Shown: positions 22,956 through 33,200 of the stretch, piece after piece
Position numbering within the stretch: position 1 is the first letter of the stretch
How the letters are laid out: each line of letters starts with the position of its first letter
DNA from: Bremia lactucae
Lineage: Eukaryota; Oomycota; Peronosporomycetes; Peronosporales; Peronosporaceae
Assembly (NCBI RefSeq): GCF_004359215.1
Contig: NC_090623.1
Span: 595,180 to 659,179 of the forward strand
DNA length: 64,000 nucleotides
Direction: 5' to 3'
The notes under the pieces: generated by a model
Told to the model about the DNA's origin: nothing
Database searches by the model: none
What the model saw: only the letters and a program-made list of their open reading frames with translations
Translations under genes and position numbers: made by a program

Positions 22956-23880
22956 TTGAGAATCTATGTGTCGCATGGCACAGATCTCAAGTTGATGATT
23001 CTTCGCGAGCTCCATGATGCAATATCTAGTGGCCATCTGGGCCGTGAGAAGACATTTTTGAAAGTGTCAAAGGAATTCTGTTGGCCACATCTATATAGAT
23101 GGGTGGCCAACTATATTCGCTCTTGCGAACAGTGTCAGCGCATTAAGCCTGCACCGTCCAGCAGTGCGCCACTGAAGCCGCTACCGATTCCAACCAACTG
23201 TTGGAAGTCAGTAAGTCTGGACTTCATGTTTGGCATGCCGCCCGATCATAAGGGTCGGACAGGGCTAGTCGTCTTTGAAGACAGACTGAGCAAGATGGTG
23301 CATTTAGCACCATGTAAGACATCGATCATAGACAAAGAGGCATCTCTCTTGTTCCTGGATGCCCGAGTCCATAGTATCGGACCGGGATCCACGTTTTACG
23401 TCTGGTTTTGGCCACATGTGTTCGAGCTGCTAGGTAGCAATCTCCACATGTCGACCGCAGATCATCCCCAGACCGATGGCCAAACAGAACGTGCCAATAG
23501 GGTCGTGGCGGATGTCTTGCGCACTATAGCAACTCCAAAAGAGTGGAGCAAGCAATTTCCATTTGTGGAGTTCCCTATAAATAACAGTGTAGACACCTTT
23601 TTATAGTAACGGACTGCGCCATCCTCGGACGCCAGTCTCGTTTGTGCGCAGCCCAAGTCTTCACCTCTTTCGCACCGAGCATTGCGTAGGGGGGGGCCCC
23701 TTGCAATGCTCGGTGCGAAAGAGGGACATAGTTTCGTCAATATGACGATGACCCATGAAGGTATCATCTCAAAGACAGAAACTTGCCCTAGTGACCCTGT
23801 CAGTTTAGCAGTGGTCAATAAACATCCGTCCTATGACCGACCTCTCGGCGGTGTCATAGGCGAGTTTGATTTTTAAAGCG
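22956..23880 (+). pseudogene. Family B integrase
   Basis: The frame 22956-23606 (216 residues) carries the zinc-binding end (SGHLGREKTFLKVS, SCEQCQRIKP), then the catalytic core: SVSLDFMFGMPPDHKGRTGL with the first Asp, and DHPQTDGQTERANRVVADVL with the Glu. The region of the second Asp (around 23340-23410, HSIGPGSTFYVWFW) is scrambled; the family has LVSDRDPxF. After EFPINNSVDTFL a frameshift occurs, and the remainder runs in other frames to about 23880. Confidence 0.75.
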
Positions 23881-23899
23881 TGAGCGAGGGTCAACGCTT

Positions 23900-24301
23900 T
23901 ATAGATGAGCGATTACCCGTCACACGAAAAGCCCGTGACGCGATGGCAAGCGCACAGATAAACAAAAAGAGTATGCGGACCGAAACGGTCGCAAAAACAA
24001 TGATCGCTTTAGAGCGGGTGAAAAAGTACTATTAAGTACTGCTACCCTACCTAAGAATGCAATTTCGTTACTACCTGGAGATACTACGGAGTTGTTGCCG
24101 CGTTTCATTGGGCCCTTTACGGTGGTAGAAGAGGTTCGAGACCTAAATTATAGAATCACCCTTCCCTCGTATGTGAAGACGCACCCCGTATTTTACGTGG
24201 GTCGTCTGAAACGTTATGTAGACCCAAATGAGGTTTCATACCCTCATTCGCTTAAGGAGACCGACGGTAACGCGACTGTGAGTCGAGCGTCATTTCGATA
24301 A
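23900..24301 (+). pseudogene. Family B integrase C-terminus
   Basis: The GPY/F-type module is visible as LLPRFIGPFTVVEEVRDLNY and HPVFYVGRLKRYVDPNEVSY, preceded by a DERLPVTRKARDAMASAQ-like helix in another frame. No chromodomain follows. In family B the frame stops shortly after this module, unlike families A, C and D. Confidence 0.7.
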
Positions 24302-24359
24302 GGGAGTCGGTGAAGGTGAAAAGCTTTTAGCCGAAAGACTCCTTCTACCACCGTATGTA

Positions 24360-25722
24360 TTCGGAGATCGAGAAACATCACACGAGTAACGCGGATCGCT
24401 CAGCATTATCTTCTCCAAAAGCTTCAAGCGAGTCTTCAGGCGCTCATAACCTTGGCGATCTTCGCTCGGGCATCATAAGGATCCGAGATCAGTCGCAGAA
24501 CTTGACCTTCGGGATCCGCAATACGTCGTTAGACAGCGCTTAAATCGTGCGACTGAACGAACGAGGGTAAGGCAGCCGCGAGTAGGTGGGCGAGATCGCC
24601 ACTTCTATCGGGCGCCGCTTGTACTGATGGATGCGGGTGGGAATTAACGCTTCCTTGTTGAGAGGTTGATTGCGCACCGCTTCATAATAGTATTGAGGTA
24701 GAAGTGTCAAATCCTCGTCTAATGAGGGGGATATTCGAAGATGTTCGACTCTTGGGAACCGATACCCTACGTATTGATGTGCTCGGATTGATGACTGCCT
24801 GAAAGAGCTCCCGCTGTGACCTCTTCGCTAGTTTCAAATGGACAAGCAAAAGTAGCGTAGTGAGAAGAAACAGGGGTACAGTACCGCCATGATTTCTTTC
24901 ACACGCAGGCGAGCGAAATTAATTCGCTGCGACCGTTATTTCCTCGCATCGTTATGCGGGTGAATGGGGCGCGTGAATTCCGCCTCGTAGTAGTTGGGCG
25001 TTCATTTGAACGCAACACGACCGGGATCGGGATCTTACGCCCAAGCGATTTCCTCTGAGCCGCATCATAGACGCCATAATAATTATGTGCGTCTACAATA
25101 GCACGCTCTAGGAGCGACGCTCTTGGCCCGTTGGCACGAGCCATTCAGATGGAGGGGGCATAAGTGGTTGCCACCCCTCACATAGCCACGTTCGATACGA
25201 CTGGCTTGTGACACCGACTGAGCACGCTCACGTGTCGTCGGCAACATTGCATTTAGGCTCCTCTATGTCAGAACCATTGTGAATAGTGGCCTGAGCAAAG
25301 GACGTTGTGGTTTTACCAAACGGAAAAGCAGCTGCATCTTTACGGGCAGCGCTTTCATGAATGGTCGCTGCGCTAGCCAGCGCAGACGACGAGACAGCAT
25401 TGGAATACATTGTTGCCAACAAGAAAATTTTGATGGGCGAAAATGCACCATCACTCTTCCTCATTAGCTCGCTTTACTCATCACTTCTATAAAGTGATGG
25501 TAGCGGTGTCGATCATTGTAGTCTACAATGAGCGACAGATCGACACTTCACTGTGAACGTGGGATGGACCATTAAGCCCAGCTAGCGCAACAGTAGCAGT
25601 GGCTGTGGGCGTTGTAACTGTGGCACTGGGCGACGGCGGCGCGTCAACGCGGCGCATGCGCAACGCGCGTGATTCAGTGGGAGTCTTCGCAGATGACCCA
25701 GCAACATTGTCCCTTTTAGGTA
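24360..25722 (-). pseudogene. Antisense gene of family B in element B1, broken
   Basis: Minus-strand relic of the same protein as at 58479-59861. The start reads LPKRDNVAGSSAKT, with ATA in place of the ATG present in B2 (MPPKRGNVGGSSAKT). Further pieces are AAFPFGKTTTSFAQATIHNG (25228-25464) and GPRASLLERAIVDAHNYYGV (24899-25144). The coiled-coil relic RRIADPEGQVLRLISDPYDA lies near 24500. Frameshifts and stops separate them. The function is unknown. The position between pol and the 3' LTR, opposite strand, matches B2. Confidence 0.6.
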
Positions 25723-25866
25723 GTATATTCGGCTCCGTCTAAGACACAGGTAGCAAGAGTGAAGGGGAGAACTAAGCGGCGCGTGAAGCAGCTCGCCGTT
25801 CCTCTGTCCTCTTTGACGAATTTGACGAATTTGCAAAATGTAAATTCATTCTTTAAAGGGCGGTGG

Positions 25867-26382
25867 TGTAACGGGCTAAAGTTGCCCTAATGTTACACAG
25901 TCCCAGTACACTTCGTGTACTTAAGGGGATGGTTAATCACTAAAGTGATGTAATTGTACCTGCAACTTAGGTGTGGTTCACATTGTGACCCACCTTGTTT
26001 ATGCGATGTCCATGAGGGCATTCACATTAGCGGGGATGACGGTTTGCGTCATCCATTGCGCGAGATATCTAGAAAGATACGCTCGCAATACATTGTAGTG
26101 TCTATCTACAGAGATGACATTTTAGGATTAATTAAAAACAGGAAATCATTTTAAATATAAATCAGTCTGAAAACTACTTCCAACTGATAAGTGCGCAGGA
26201 GGAGCCGGATTACCGCCCCCGTGACGACACGTATCTTAAAGTACTTAGTGCGTTGGGTGAGGTTGTTAAGTCCATTACAACATGTTCACTGCACGTGAGA
26301 GAAGTCACTCAAAGAGTTTCCTCGCTGTGCTAGGGTGTGTGCTTAAGTAAAGCGTGGCCGCATTAAGACGTGCCCGCCTACA
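25867..26382 (+). repeat. LTR_B, 3' LTR of element B1
   Basis: Starts TGTAACGGGCTAAAGTTGCC right after a purine tract (AAAGGGCGGTGG, likely polypurine primer) and ends TGCCCGCCTACA. It is followed by AGCCG, the same five bases that precede the element. Confidence 0.85.
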
Positions 26383-26412
26383 AGCCGGATCAACTCTAAA
26401 AGCGATCATTGA
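26383..26412 (-). pseudogene. CRN fragment, short middle piece
   Basis: About ten codons of the CRN N-terminal region (reading FRVDPA on the minus strand) left between the 3' LTR of B1 and the LTR_A insertion. The frame does not match the flanking pieces without small indels. Confidence 0.6.
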
Positions 26413-26851
26413 TGTAACGGGGCACCTTTCAGTTGACCTAACACTGGTTACAGTGAAGATAAGGTGCCTCGAAACTTCACGTACACAGGGGTACAGAGGA
26501 AGGTTTTTAAGTAGCTAAGGGTCTTTAGCTACCAAAGGTAATTCAAAGAATTAGAATTAGGGAGAAAGTAAAATTATATTAATATATTTAATTTCCTACC
26601 TAACGATCTTCTATCTAAGATTGAACTTTTTATAGTAATATATAATTAAGTATGGCGCCTCCTTGCGCACCGCACAATCGTGTCTTGAAACGATTGGCGG
26701 GGTTGATTTAGGATAAAATTGACCAATCAATAGAGCTAATGTCTTATTGCATCAAATATTATCCAATTTGGAAATATTCGAACTATTTAAGTCAAGGTAA
26801 TTTATTTCCTCTCATAGGAAATAATACTTATGTAACGGTCACCCCGTTACA
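26413..26851 (-). repeat. LTR_A, solo, minus orientation
   Basis: The ends TGTAACGGGGCACC and CACCCCGTTACA are well kept. The interior contains the GGCGCC landmark block (about 26655-26705). No internal element sequence adjoins it, so it is a solo LTR. Its immediate 5-bp flanks do not match. A 10-bp direct repeat brackets a slightly larger segment (see 26403 and 26902). Confidence 0.85.
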
Positions 26852-26901
26852 TTCAGTATCGCCGTGGCCGGATCAATAAAGATAATAATTTCGTACTTCT
26901 T
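26852..26901 (-). repeat. Short rearranged LTR_A scrap
   Basis: It contains GATAATAATTTCGTACTTCT, which on the other strand matches the LTR_A interior (compare about 19345-19365). It sits outside the clean LTR end, so the insertion was rearranged. Confidence 0.5.
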
Positions 26902-27032
26902 CGATCATTGACGCCTTTCTTCTCGTTCACGATTGCCAATGTAGCGCTGTAGCGTCCGCATTACGTGCTATCTTCACAGGAAACAGTTTTTCCTTTGCCA
27001 AAGACCGCGCATAGCAGTTTCACCTCGTCCAT
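26902..27032 (-). pseudogene. CRN effector N-terminus, frameshifted
   Basis: The minus strand from an ATG at 27032 reads MDEVKLLCAVFGKGKT, then in a shifted frame FPVKIARNADATALH, and in a third frame AIVNEKKGVND. This follows the first half of the CRN N-terminal domain (K-L-x-C-x-V-x-G, F-P-V-x-I). The second half with the LAKKDG motif is 6.8 kb away at 19769-20064, separated by element B1 and an LTR_A. Two frame breaks inside 130 bases show the gene was already dead or decayed after interruption. It is divergent to the nitronate monooxygenase gene, with 96 bp between the two starts. Confidence 0.75.
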
Positions 27033-27128
27033 CCTTCTTCTTCTTAAAAAGGTTGCGACTGCGAACCTCTCCATCAGCTTCGAAAGGGTTTTGACTGTCG
27101 GCATAATAAGTAAAATATCAATCGAGCC

Positions 27129-28280
27129 ATGGCGTGGCGAGACCTCCGAGTTGCTCGGCGGCTGGGGCTACGCGTACCTCTATTGCAATCCCCAATGGCT
27201 GGTGTACAAGCAAGTGACCTTGCTATTGCCGTATCTTACGCGGGAGGCCTGGGCGCAATTCCCTGCGCCCTAATGTCTGTTGACGCCGTCCGCGCGCATG
27301 TACAGAATTTTCGAAAAGCGACAAACGCTCCTCTGAATCTCAATTTTTTCTGTCATACTTTGCCTCCTGGAAATGCAACGGCCGACAAACAGTGGCAAGA
27401 TATTCTTAGACCCTACTATCAAGAGTACGGTATCGAAATGCCAGATCTTGCAGCAATCAAGGATGCGTTACGCATGCCTTTTGACGACAAGAGTGTACAG
27501 TTAGTGCGAGAGCTCACGCCCGAGGTCATCAGTTTTCACTTCGGGCTCCCATGTCCTCGCCTTTTAAAAAGCGTCAAGGATACAGGTGCTTTTATTATTT
27601 CGTCGGCCACGACAGTTCGTGAGGCGTTGTGGCTAGAAGAGCGAGGATGTGACGCTGTGATAGCTCAAGGACTTGAAGCCGGTGGTCATCGTGGTGTGTT
27701 TTTGTCAAATACAAAGGAACAGAACTATTCAAGCAACTGTCAATATCGAAACAGCTTAATGGATTTTCCTCAACAGACGAACACGCTGTCTCTTGTTTCT
27801 CAGCTTGTCAATGCGGTGAATGTTCCAGTTATCGCAGCGGGAGGAATCGGCGATGCTCGTGGGATCTTGGCTGCTCAAAGACTTGGAGCTGCGGCAGTGC
27901 AAATGGGAACGGTATTTCTTCTTGCGGATGAAGCAACGACGTCGACTTTGCATCGTAACGTATTAAAACAAGCTGCCAACGCCACGGAAAACGAGATCCC
28001 CGAGACAGCAATCACCAATATATTTTCTGGTCGACCTGCAAGAGGATTTATGACGCGTGTAATGCAAGACCTTGGTCCGATGTGTGCTGCAGCACCGGCA
28101 TTTCCTGCAGCAGGAACGTTACTTAAAAACCTTCGACTAGCTGCTGAAGCCAAAGGAGAGACTGCCTTTTCGCCAATGTGGTCCGGTCAATCGCCTAACT
28201 TTGCATTCGAACAATCTGCTACGACTATTCTGCGTTCAATTATACAAGACCTCGACGAAAGAATATGTTCGAGAGTGTAA
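27129..28280 (+). CDS. Nitronate monooxygenase (2-nitropropane dioxygenase family)
   Basis: A 383-residue protein with the TIM-barrel pattern of FMN-dependent nitronate monooxygenases, which oxidise toxic alkyl nitronates to carbonyls and nitrite. Visible motifs: VPLLQSPMAGVQASDLAIAV at the N-terminus, the LNFF block (about residue 72), HFGLPCP, the QGLEAGGHRG substrate/flavin loop with the family His (about 180), PVIAAGGIGDARG phosphate-binding loop (about 235) and GAAAVQMGTVFLL. Length and order fit a complete enzyme. The first Met fits the family, whose members start shortly before the PMAG block. It shows no signal peptide, so a cytosolic location is likely. It is separated by 38 bp from the convergent gene at 28319. 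Confidence 0.88.
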   Translation: MAWRDLRVARRLGLRVPLLQSPMAGVQASDLAIAVSYAGGLGAIPCALMSVDAVRAHVQNFRKATNAPLNLNFFCHTLPPGNATADKQWQDILRPYYQEYGIEMPDLAAIKDALRMPFDDKSVQLVRELTPEVISFHFGLPCPRLLKSVKDTGAFIISSATTVREALWLEERGCDAVIAQGLEAGGHRGVFLSNTKEQNYSSNCQYRNSLMDFPQQTNTLSLVSQLVNAVNVPVIAAGGIGDARGILAAQRLGAAAVQMGTVFLLADEATTSTLHRNVLKQAANATENEIPETAITNIFSGRPARGFMTRVMQDLGPMCAAAPAFPAAGTLLKNLRLAAEAKGETAFSPMWSGQSPNFAFEQSATTILRSIIQDLDERICSRV

Positions 28281-28318
28281 TGTGTACTCTTAAAAGACGC
28301 TATATCTCGCAAAGCTTT

Positions 28319-29032
28319 CTATTTTATTGTCGGAAGTATCGCCGACTTTTCGACAAATGGTGTGGCAGCTACAATGCCCCACTCCATTTCCTCCGATTTA
28401 GTGACATCAGCTTCAAATGTCCATGCAAATTCCGTATTAATGACACGTCGGTCTTCAATTCCGTCTTTCGGCATCTGCAATACGTGTTCCGTGATGTGAT
28501 ACTGCACTCGAATCGTGAGCCACTCGCTCTTGACATCGTCCTCACATTTCTCCCACGTGTACTCCATAGACTCGATCGCCGCAGTATTCACATTAAGCTG
28601 CTCTAGCACTGCATGTCCTCCATGACTGCTAAATATAGACGGCTTGCGTAGCATTGTCTCTATAGGTTGTGGTGTCGCTAATTGCTCTAAAAACATATTC
28701 GCGCTCATGTCTTGCTTGTAAAGCTTCGAAAGGACAATAAGGGCTGCTTTTTCGGCACCCTGCACAAATTCCAGAAGATCTACCCGTGTTTTCATTGGAA
28801 ATTGAGACAGCACATACATGGAGCTACGGACTTCGTCGGACGAACTTGCCAAAAAGATGCGCGGATTGCCAAAATCATGACGTACAAATTTGGGTAGCCC
28901 ATGCAGCACACGTCTAGCAATATCTAGTCCGCGCATTGACATATACTCAGAATTGATGCTTAGCCAATTGTGCGACTGCCTCGAGAAGCTGCGGGCACCA
29001 CCGCGCAAATGGCGCACGCTAGTTCTCAACAT
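28319..29032 (-). CDS. Probable mitochondrial Tim44-like domain protein
   Basis: A 237-residue protein with an N-terminus rich in Arg and Ser and lacking acidic residues (MLRTSVRHLRGGARSFSRQS), as in mitochondrial presequences. The C-terminal half fits a Tim44-like (NTF2-like) fold, the domain of the import-motor protein Tim44 and ribosomal protein mL45: AVLEQLNVNTAAIESMEY, EWLTIRVQYHITEHVLQMPK, then INTEFAWTFEADVTK and EMEWGIVAATPF. The W-x-F-E...W-x-(I/L) spacing is the best clue. It is too short for full Tim44. A role at the inner membrane or mitoribosome is inference. It forms a head-to-head pair with the NPC1-like gene, only 72 bp apart. Confidence 0.6.
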   Translation of the reverse strand: MLRTSVRHLRGGARSFSRQSHNWLSINSEYMSMRGLDIARRVLHGLPKFVRHDFGNPRIFLASSSDEVRSSMYVLSQFPMKTRVDLLEFVQGAEKAALIVLSKLYKQDMSANMFLEQLATPQPIETMLRKPSIFSSHGGHAVLEQLNVNTAAIESMEYTWEKCEDDVKSEWLTIRVQYHITEHVLQMPKDGIEDRRVINTEFAWTFEADVTKSEEMEWGIVAATPFVEKSAILPTIK

Positions 29033-29104
29033 GATGCGTTTTTTGCTATTATAGCCAATTAAATTGCTTTATTCTTTAAAAAGATCAAGTAAGAAATAAT
29101 CGTC
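29033..29104. promoter_or_regulatory. 72-bp bidirectional intergenic promoter region
   Basis: The only DNA between two divergent start codons (29032 minus, 29105 plus), AT-rich with a pyrimidine/poly-T tract. Both core promoters must lie here or inside the neighbouring 5' coding ends. No clear initiator consensus was recognised. Confidence 0.5.
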
Positions 29105-30145
29105 ATGATGATTGTCCTCTTCCTATTGCTTCTGCCTCTTGTCGAGGCAAAATGTGTGATGACCCAGACGTGTGTAAACCCGACGAATGAGCCAGACTAC
29201 GATACATGCATTCCGGAGGCACACAAGGAGCCTGTTGAACCACAGCCGATGACTGGAGATCGCTGGCCAAGTGTAGTTGGTGGTGGAAAGTGTACTACTG
29301 CCACTGACTGCAATGGAAAGGGACAATGCCTCAACGGTAGCTGCGTTTGCCGTCGCGACGGCATGGCCGCTGGTCCGCACTGTGATCAATTTATTATACA
29401 ATGCCCTGCCTACACGAAAAGTGCGTGCTGTACATGGCAACAGAATCAAGCCATGGCCGAGAATTTCAAATTGCTTGCCAGCGTCTTTGCGAAAAACAGT
29501 GGTGGGGGCTGCGATGCCTGTGCTGCGAATTTGATGGCACTGTGGTGTGGTCTAGTGTGCTCTCCTGATCAAGCCGACTTTATGCAAATGACTCACGAGT
29601 GGCCTAGTATCAACTATCGTCCAGATCCTATGACGGGGAAAGACAAGGTGAAAGTCTTAGAGGTCACTGTGGCTCTAGCCAAAGCCATGACTTGTGCCCT
29701 CTTTGACTCATGTAAAAACACAGCCATGGCATCCTTGGCAGCAGCAATGAAGTCGTCACTGGGGTTTCTAAACTATCAAATGCAAGTTGGCGCAGTGGGT
29801 CATGGAGAATTCATTACGTTATCGTTTAACGCGACCCAAGACAAAGCATTTGACCACGACGTGCTCAAGTGTTCGAACTATTCCAAAGTTCTACCGATCC
29901 GTGAGACGCTCCCAGCACAAGCGCAATTACTCGACTCCATCGCGTCCGATTCAATTCATGACAAGCAGTGTCCCTGTGGGTCCTGTCGTGCGTCCTGTGA
30001 TACCCACACAAGTGGAAAGAGCCACTTTCACGTCGTTGACAACCCCATTTCGGTCTTTACGGGCTTCAATCCCAAACTTGTCGCGATTGTCTATGGAATG
30101 TTACTGCTTCTTGTCTTCTCCTGGAACAAGTGGAAGCATACTTGA
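29105..30145 (+). CDS. Stand-alone NPC1 N-terminal-domain-like membrane protein
   Basis: A 346-residue protein with a signal peptide (MMIVLFLLLLPLVEA), an EGF-like cysteine cluster (CNGKGQCLNGSCVC, about 69-82) and a cysteine-rich region resembling the sterol-binding N-terminal domain of Niemann-Pick C1. Supporting stretches are IIQCPAYTKSACCTWQQNQA, then CDACAANLMALWCGLVCSPD, which is the C-x-x-C...W-C-x-x-C-S-P-x-Q pattern. CPCGSCRASC follows near 290. One membrane segment (KLVAIVYGMLLLLVFSW) and a short basic tail end the protein. Full NPC1 has 13 membrane spans and about 1,300 residues. Here the next gene ends 59 bp downstream, so the protein really is short. A sterol-binding role at a membrane or cell surface is inference. 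Confidence 0.75.
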   Translation: MMIVLFLLLLPLVEAKCVMTQTCVNPTNEPDYDTCIPEAHKEPVEPQPMTGDRWPSVVGGGKCTTATDCNGKGQCLNGSCVCRRDGMAAGPHCDQFIIQCPAYTKSACCTWQQNQAMAENFKLLASVFAKNSGGGCDACAANLMALWCGLVCSPDQADFMQMTHEWPSINYRPDPMTGKDKVKVLEVTVALAKAMTCALFDSCKNTAMASLAAAMKSSLGFLNYQMQVGAVGHGEFITLSFNATQDKAFDHDVLKCSNYSKVLPIRETLPAQAQLLDSIASDSIHDKQCPCGSCRASCDTHTSGKSHFHVVDNPISVFTGFNPKLVAIVYGMLLLLVFSWNKWKHT

Positions 30146-30204
30146 GGCATGTCAAAGTGTTAAAATGCTTGCTGTGTATCCTGGCATCATGTCTTCGTAA
30201 GCCC

Positions 30205-33200
30205 TCAGACTAATACGACAGCTCCACGTTGACTTGACAGCTCTGCAGCCATCACGACAGCATCGTCTCCATGAACTTCTTTTAACTTCTCGCGCAGCAC
30301 GGTACATTGAATCTCTAAACTTGCTACCAAAACCAGCAGATCCGTAATTGTCGAATCGCCGTCTACTTCACAAGGTTCTAATGGCTTTTGCATTAATTCG
30401 CCAGCTTGTTCTTCCTGCTGGTATTGGGCCACTTTCTTCTCTAGCTCCACTTGTGCCAGAAATAACCGAGCGACTTCATTTTCCAGCTCTTTCACAGCTA
30501 ATTTAGCTTTGCGTCCCACATCTTTTTTCTCTAAAAATGCGCGGGCAAGCTCTTCCTCTAATTCTCGAATTGATTCGCTATACTTTTCTTTTGCATGTCG
30601 GGACTTGACATTATATTCGGCTACCAAATTTTGAAGAAACAAAGTCTTTGCTTCGCGTGCTTTGCCAACAGACTCCATTTCGATGACAAGAGCACGTAAT
30701 TTTTCAAGTTCTTCAAGTTGACACGCTACAAAATCCGTCAAAAGAATACAATCTTCATTATCACGAGATACGTCTGCGTTGTCACTGACCATATCATTGT
30801 CCAGCGCTGTGCTTTTCAAAAAAAGTTCCTGCTGAACCTCGGGAATGCGTTGGTGAAGAGCCTCTTGGTCGTTCGTTGTACGCGCTGCAGCTTCCAGCTC
30901 ATGAACACAGCAAGACAAATGGTGTTTTTCTTCGAGCAAGTTATTGATAAGGCTATGGAGCGATGCGTCATCATCGACACCAAATTTCAATCGAATTTCT
31001 TTCAATTGCGCTTTCAGCATGACATTCTCAGCCTTTATCAAAGCCTGGTCGTCTGTCAAAACCTCGAGCATGTCATTACACTCTGCAAGCTCCTCATTTG
31101 TGCATTCTTTATCCACACGAAAATCTTCTAGCTGCTGTTTTGAGCGTGCAATCGCGAATTCGGCGTCGCTATGCTCTTGACAAACTTGATTTACCGCTTC
31201 GCGTTGACTTGTTCCTGCTTCTCGACGCAAATGCCGATTTAAGTCACTCTCCTGCTCAAGCTCGGCTTGCAAGGCACATAATTTGTCACTGCTTAAAGGC
31301 AAAGTAATTGGACTTTTATCAATCCTCGAGCAAGCTTGTTCACAGCGTTCATGCTCTTGTTCCAGCTCGGTATGCGCCAGTGCAAGTTCATTTTCTTTAG
31401 CTATTTTACACTCCGCGTCAGCCCTGTCTTGCATTAGCTGAAAGCTCTGGTCGTCCGCCACAACTTTCGTCATGCTAGTAGGTGAGTGCTGTTGGAGTTT
31501 ATTTACTTGTCGTTTTAACGCCTGGAGCTGTTTATCCTGCATCCGAATGAGTTCTTGGTACGCACTTATTGCATGCAATGCACTCGAGTCGACAACTGAA
31601 GCATTTACCGACTCGCTGTCCACTCCAGAGTAAAGAGCAAGAATACGTCGTTGAATTTGCTCAGCCATGTCGCGATAAAAGACCGTAAAGTTTCGTTCAT
31701 ATAGCATGAATAAGTACTGGGCCTTGTTCTCTGCGGTCAAATCATCCCCCGCAACATTTGCGTCGATCATGTCGTAAGTTGCACGGTAGTCCAGAACGAT
31801 ACGCGAACTCTGAGTTTTGCTCGCCTGAGCACATGTGATCACTGAAGGCGTTTGCTGAAACTGAACAAGAGCGTCGGTAAATGGCTCAATCCCCACGCGA
31901 GTACTGATGACCTGAAGCAGTTGATTTCTTGTCATTTGAAACTCGGGCTTGTCGTTTCCTAAAGCTTTTTCTTGAGGTGAATTGGCTAGCTGCATAGCTT
32001 GCGTGTCATCGCAAAGAAATTCCAAGCAGCAGCCGAGTAAGAGAGCCACTAATCCTCGCAGCTGCGTCGTTTCGGATACGTTTCGCTTTGATGCACTTGA
32101 CGGGTTATCGGAAAGAGCGTCTACAAGTACCGATAAGGTGGTTACGGAACCAACAACCTCCTGGACAGCATTCGGACACTTATGACACCAGCGAATCACG
32201 AGAATAAGCAGCGCGACTTTGGCTTGGAATAGAATTGACTGAACTGCAGTATTTGGTTTCTCGCTCGACAACGATCGTAAGAGCCGAATGCAACGTGAAA
32301 GGAACCGTCCACCAGCAACTGCACGAGCTTGAATACTGTCATACTCGTCTGGTACACGAAGAGCCAATTCTTGACAAAATGAGCTCTTTTCAAGCAATTT
32401 CGTTAATCGATGACTTGCTTTCCAAGCTACGACCAAATTTGACTCAAGCATTTCAATATCTGCGCTGTCCTTGAATTGATGGATAAAGTCAAGATTCACC
32501 ATTAATGCATCAAGCAATACACGTCCAGCAGAGCGATTGTGAATTTGTGTGTGTAAAACATTTTTCGTACCATCAAATTCAGCCGAGAGAGACAAAGGAG
32601 GAGGAGTTTGAATGTGCTGCACAATTGCCATACAAGCTCCTTCATTTTCTTCAAACAGAGCGTCCAAGAGCGACGACGCTGCTGCGGCTACAGGAATATA
32701 GTCCCTATCCTTTCCCACATCAAGTTTCATGAGCTCCGCGATGACAGGACGTCCCGATGGCACCGCGTACATATTCAAAACAATCATTTGCACGCCACCA
32801 TTGGCTTGACTCACTAATCGTAAGAAATCAATCGCTTCGAGCCGTACATCCGTAAGCCTGTCACTTTCACAACACACTAACTCGCCAATTGCTCCCATTA
32901 AAGCCTCCTGTCGAGCAACAAGACTTTGAATTTTCGTCAGCTCGTGCCGCTTCCGAGATCGATCTCGTAAAGCCAAAGCATCGAACGAGACCTTTGTCAC
33001 TCCTTCATACAGACCAGCAACAAGAATTCGCACGAGCTCAAGTCCCAGTTTTAAAACACGCTTACGTAGAGCCATGGACTCGTCATCAATGTCGTTGGTA
33101 ATTATTCCAGTCACTTGTAAAATAGACGGGACATGCGACTCTAAGACGGGTAACTCTAGAAACAGCGTCTGCGTCATGAGGTTATCACGGAGCATATTGT

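Larger units (their letters stand above)
20065..26382 (+). mobile_element. Ty3/gypsy element B1, inserted in a CRN gene
   Basis: LTR_B at both ends (5' copy truncated), perfect 5-bp target duplication AGCCG, and plus-strand gag-protease-RT-RNase H-integrase followed by an antisense gene. The 5' LTR has lost its 3' part together with the start of gag. A single N at 22272 precedes a diverged partial repeat of the RT/RNase H segment, so part of this element may belong to another copy. All coding parts are broken. Confidence 0.85.
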
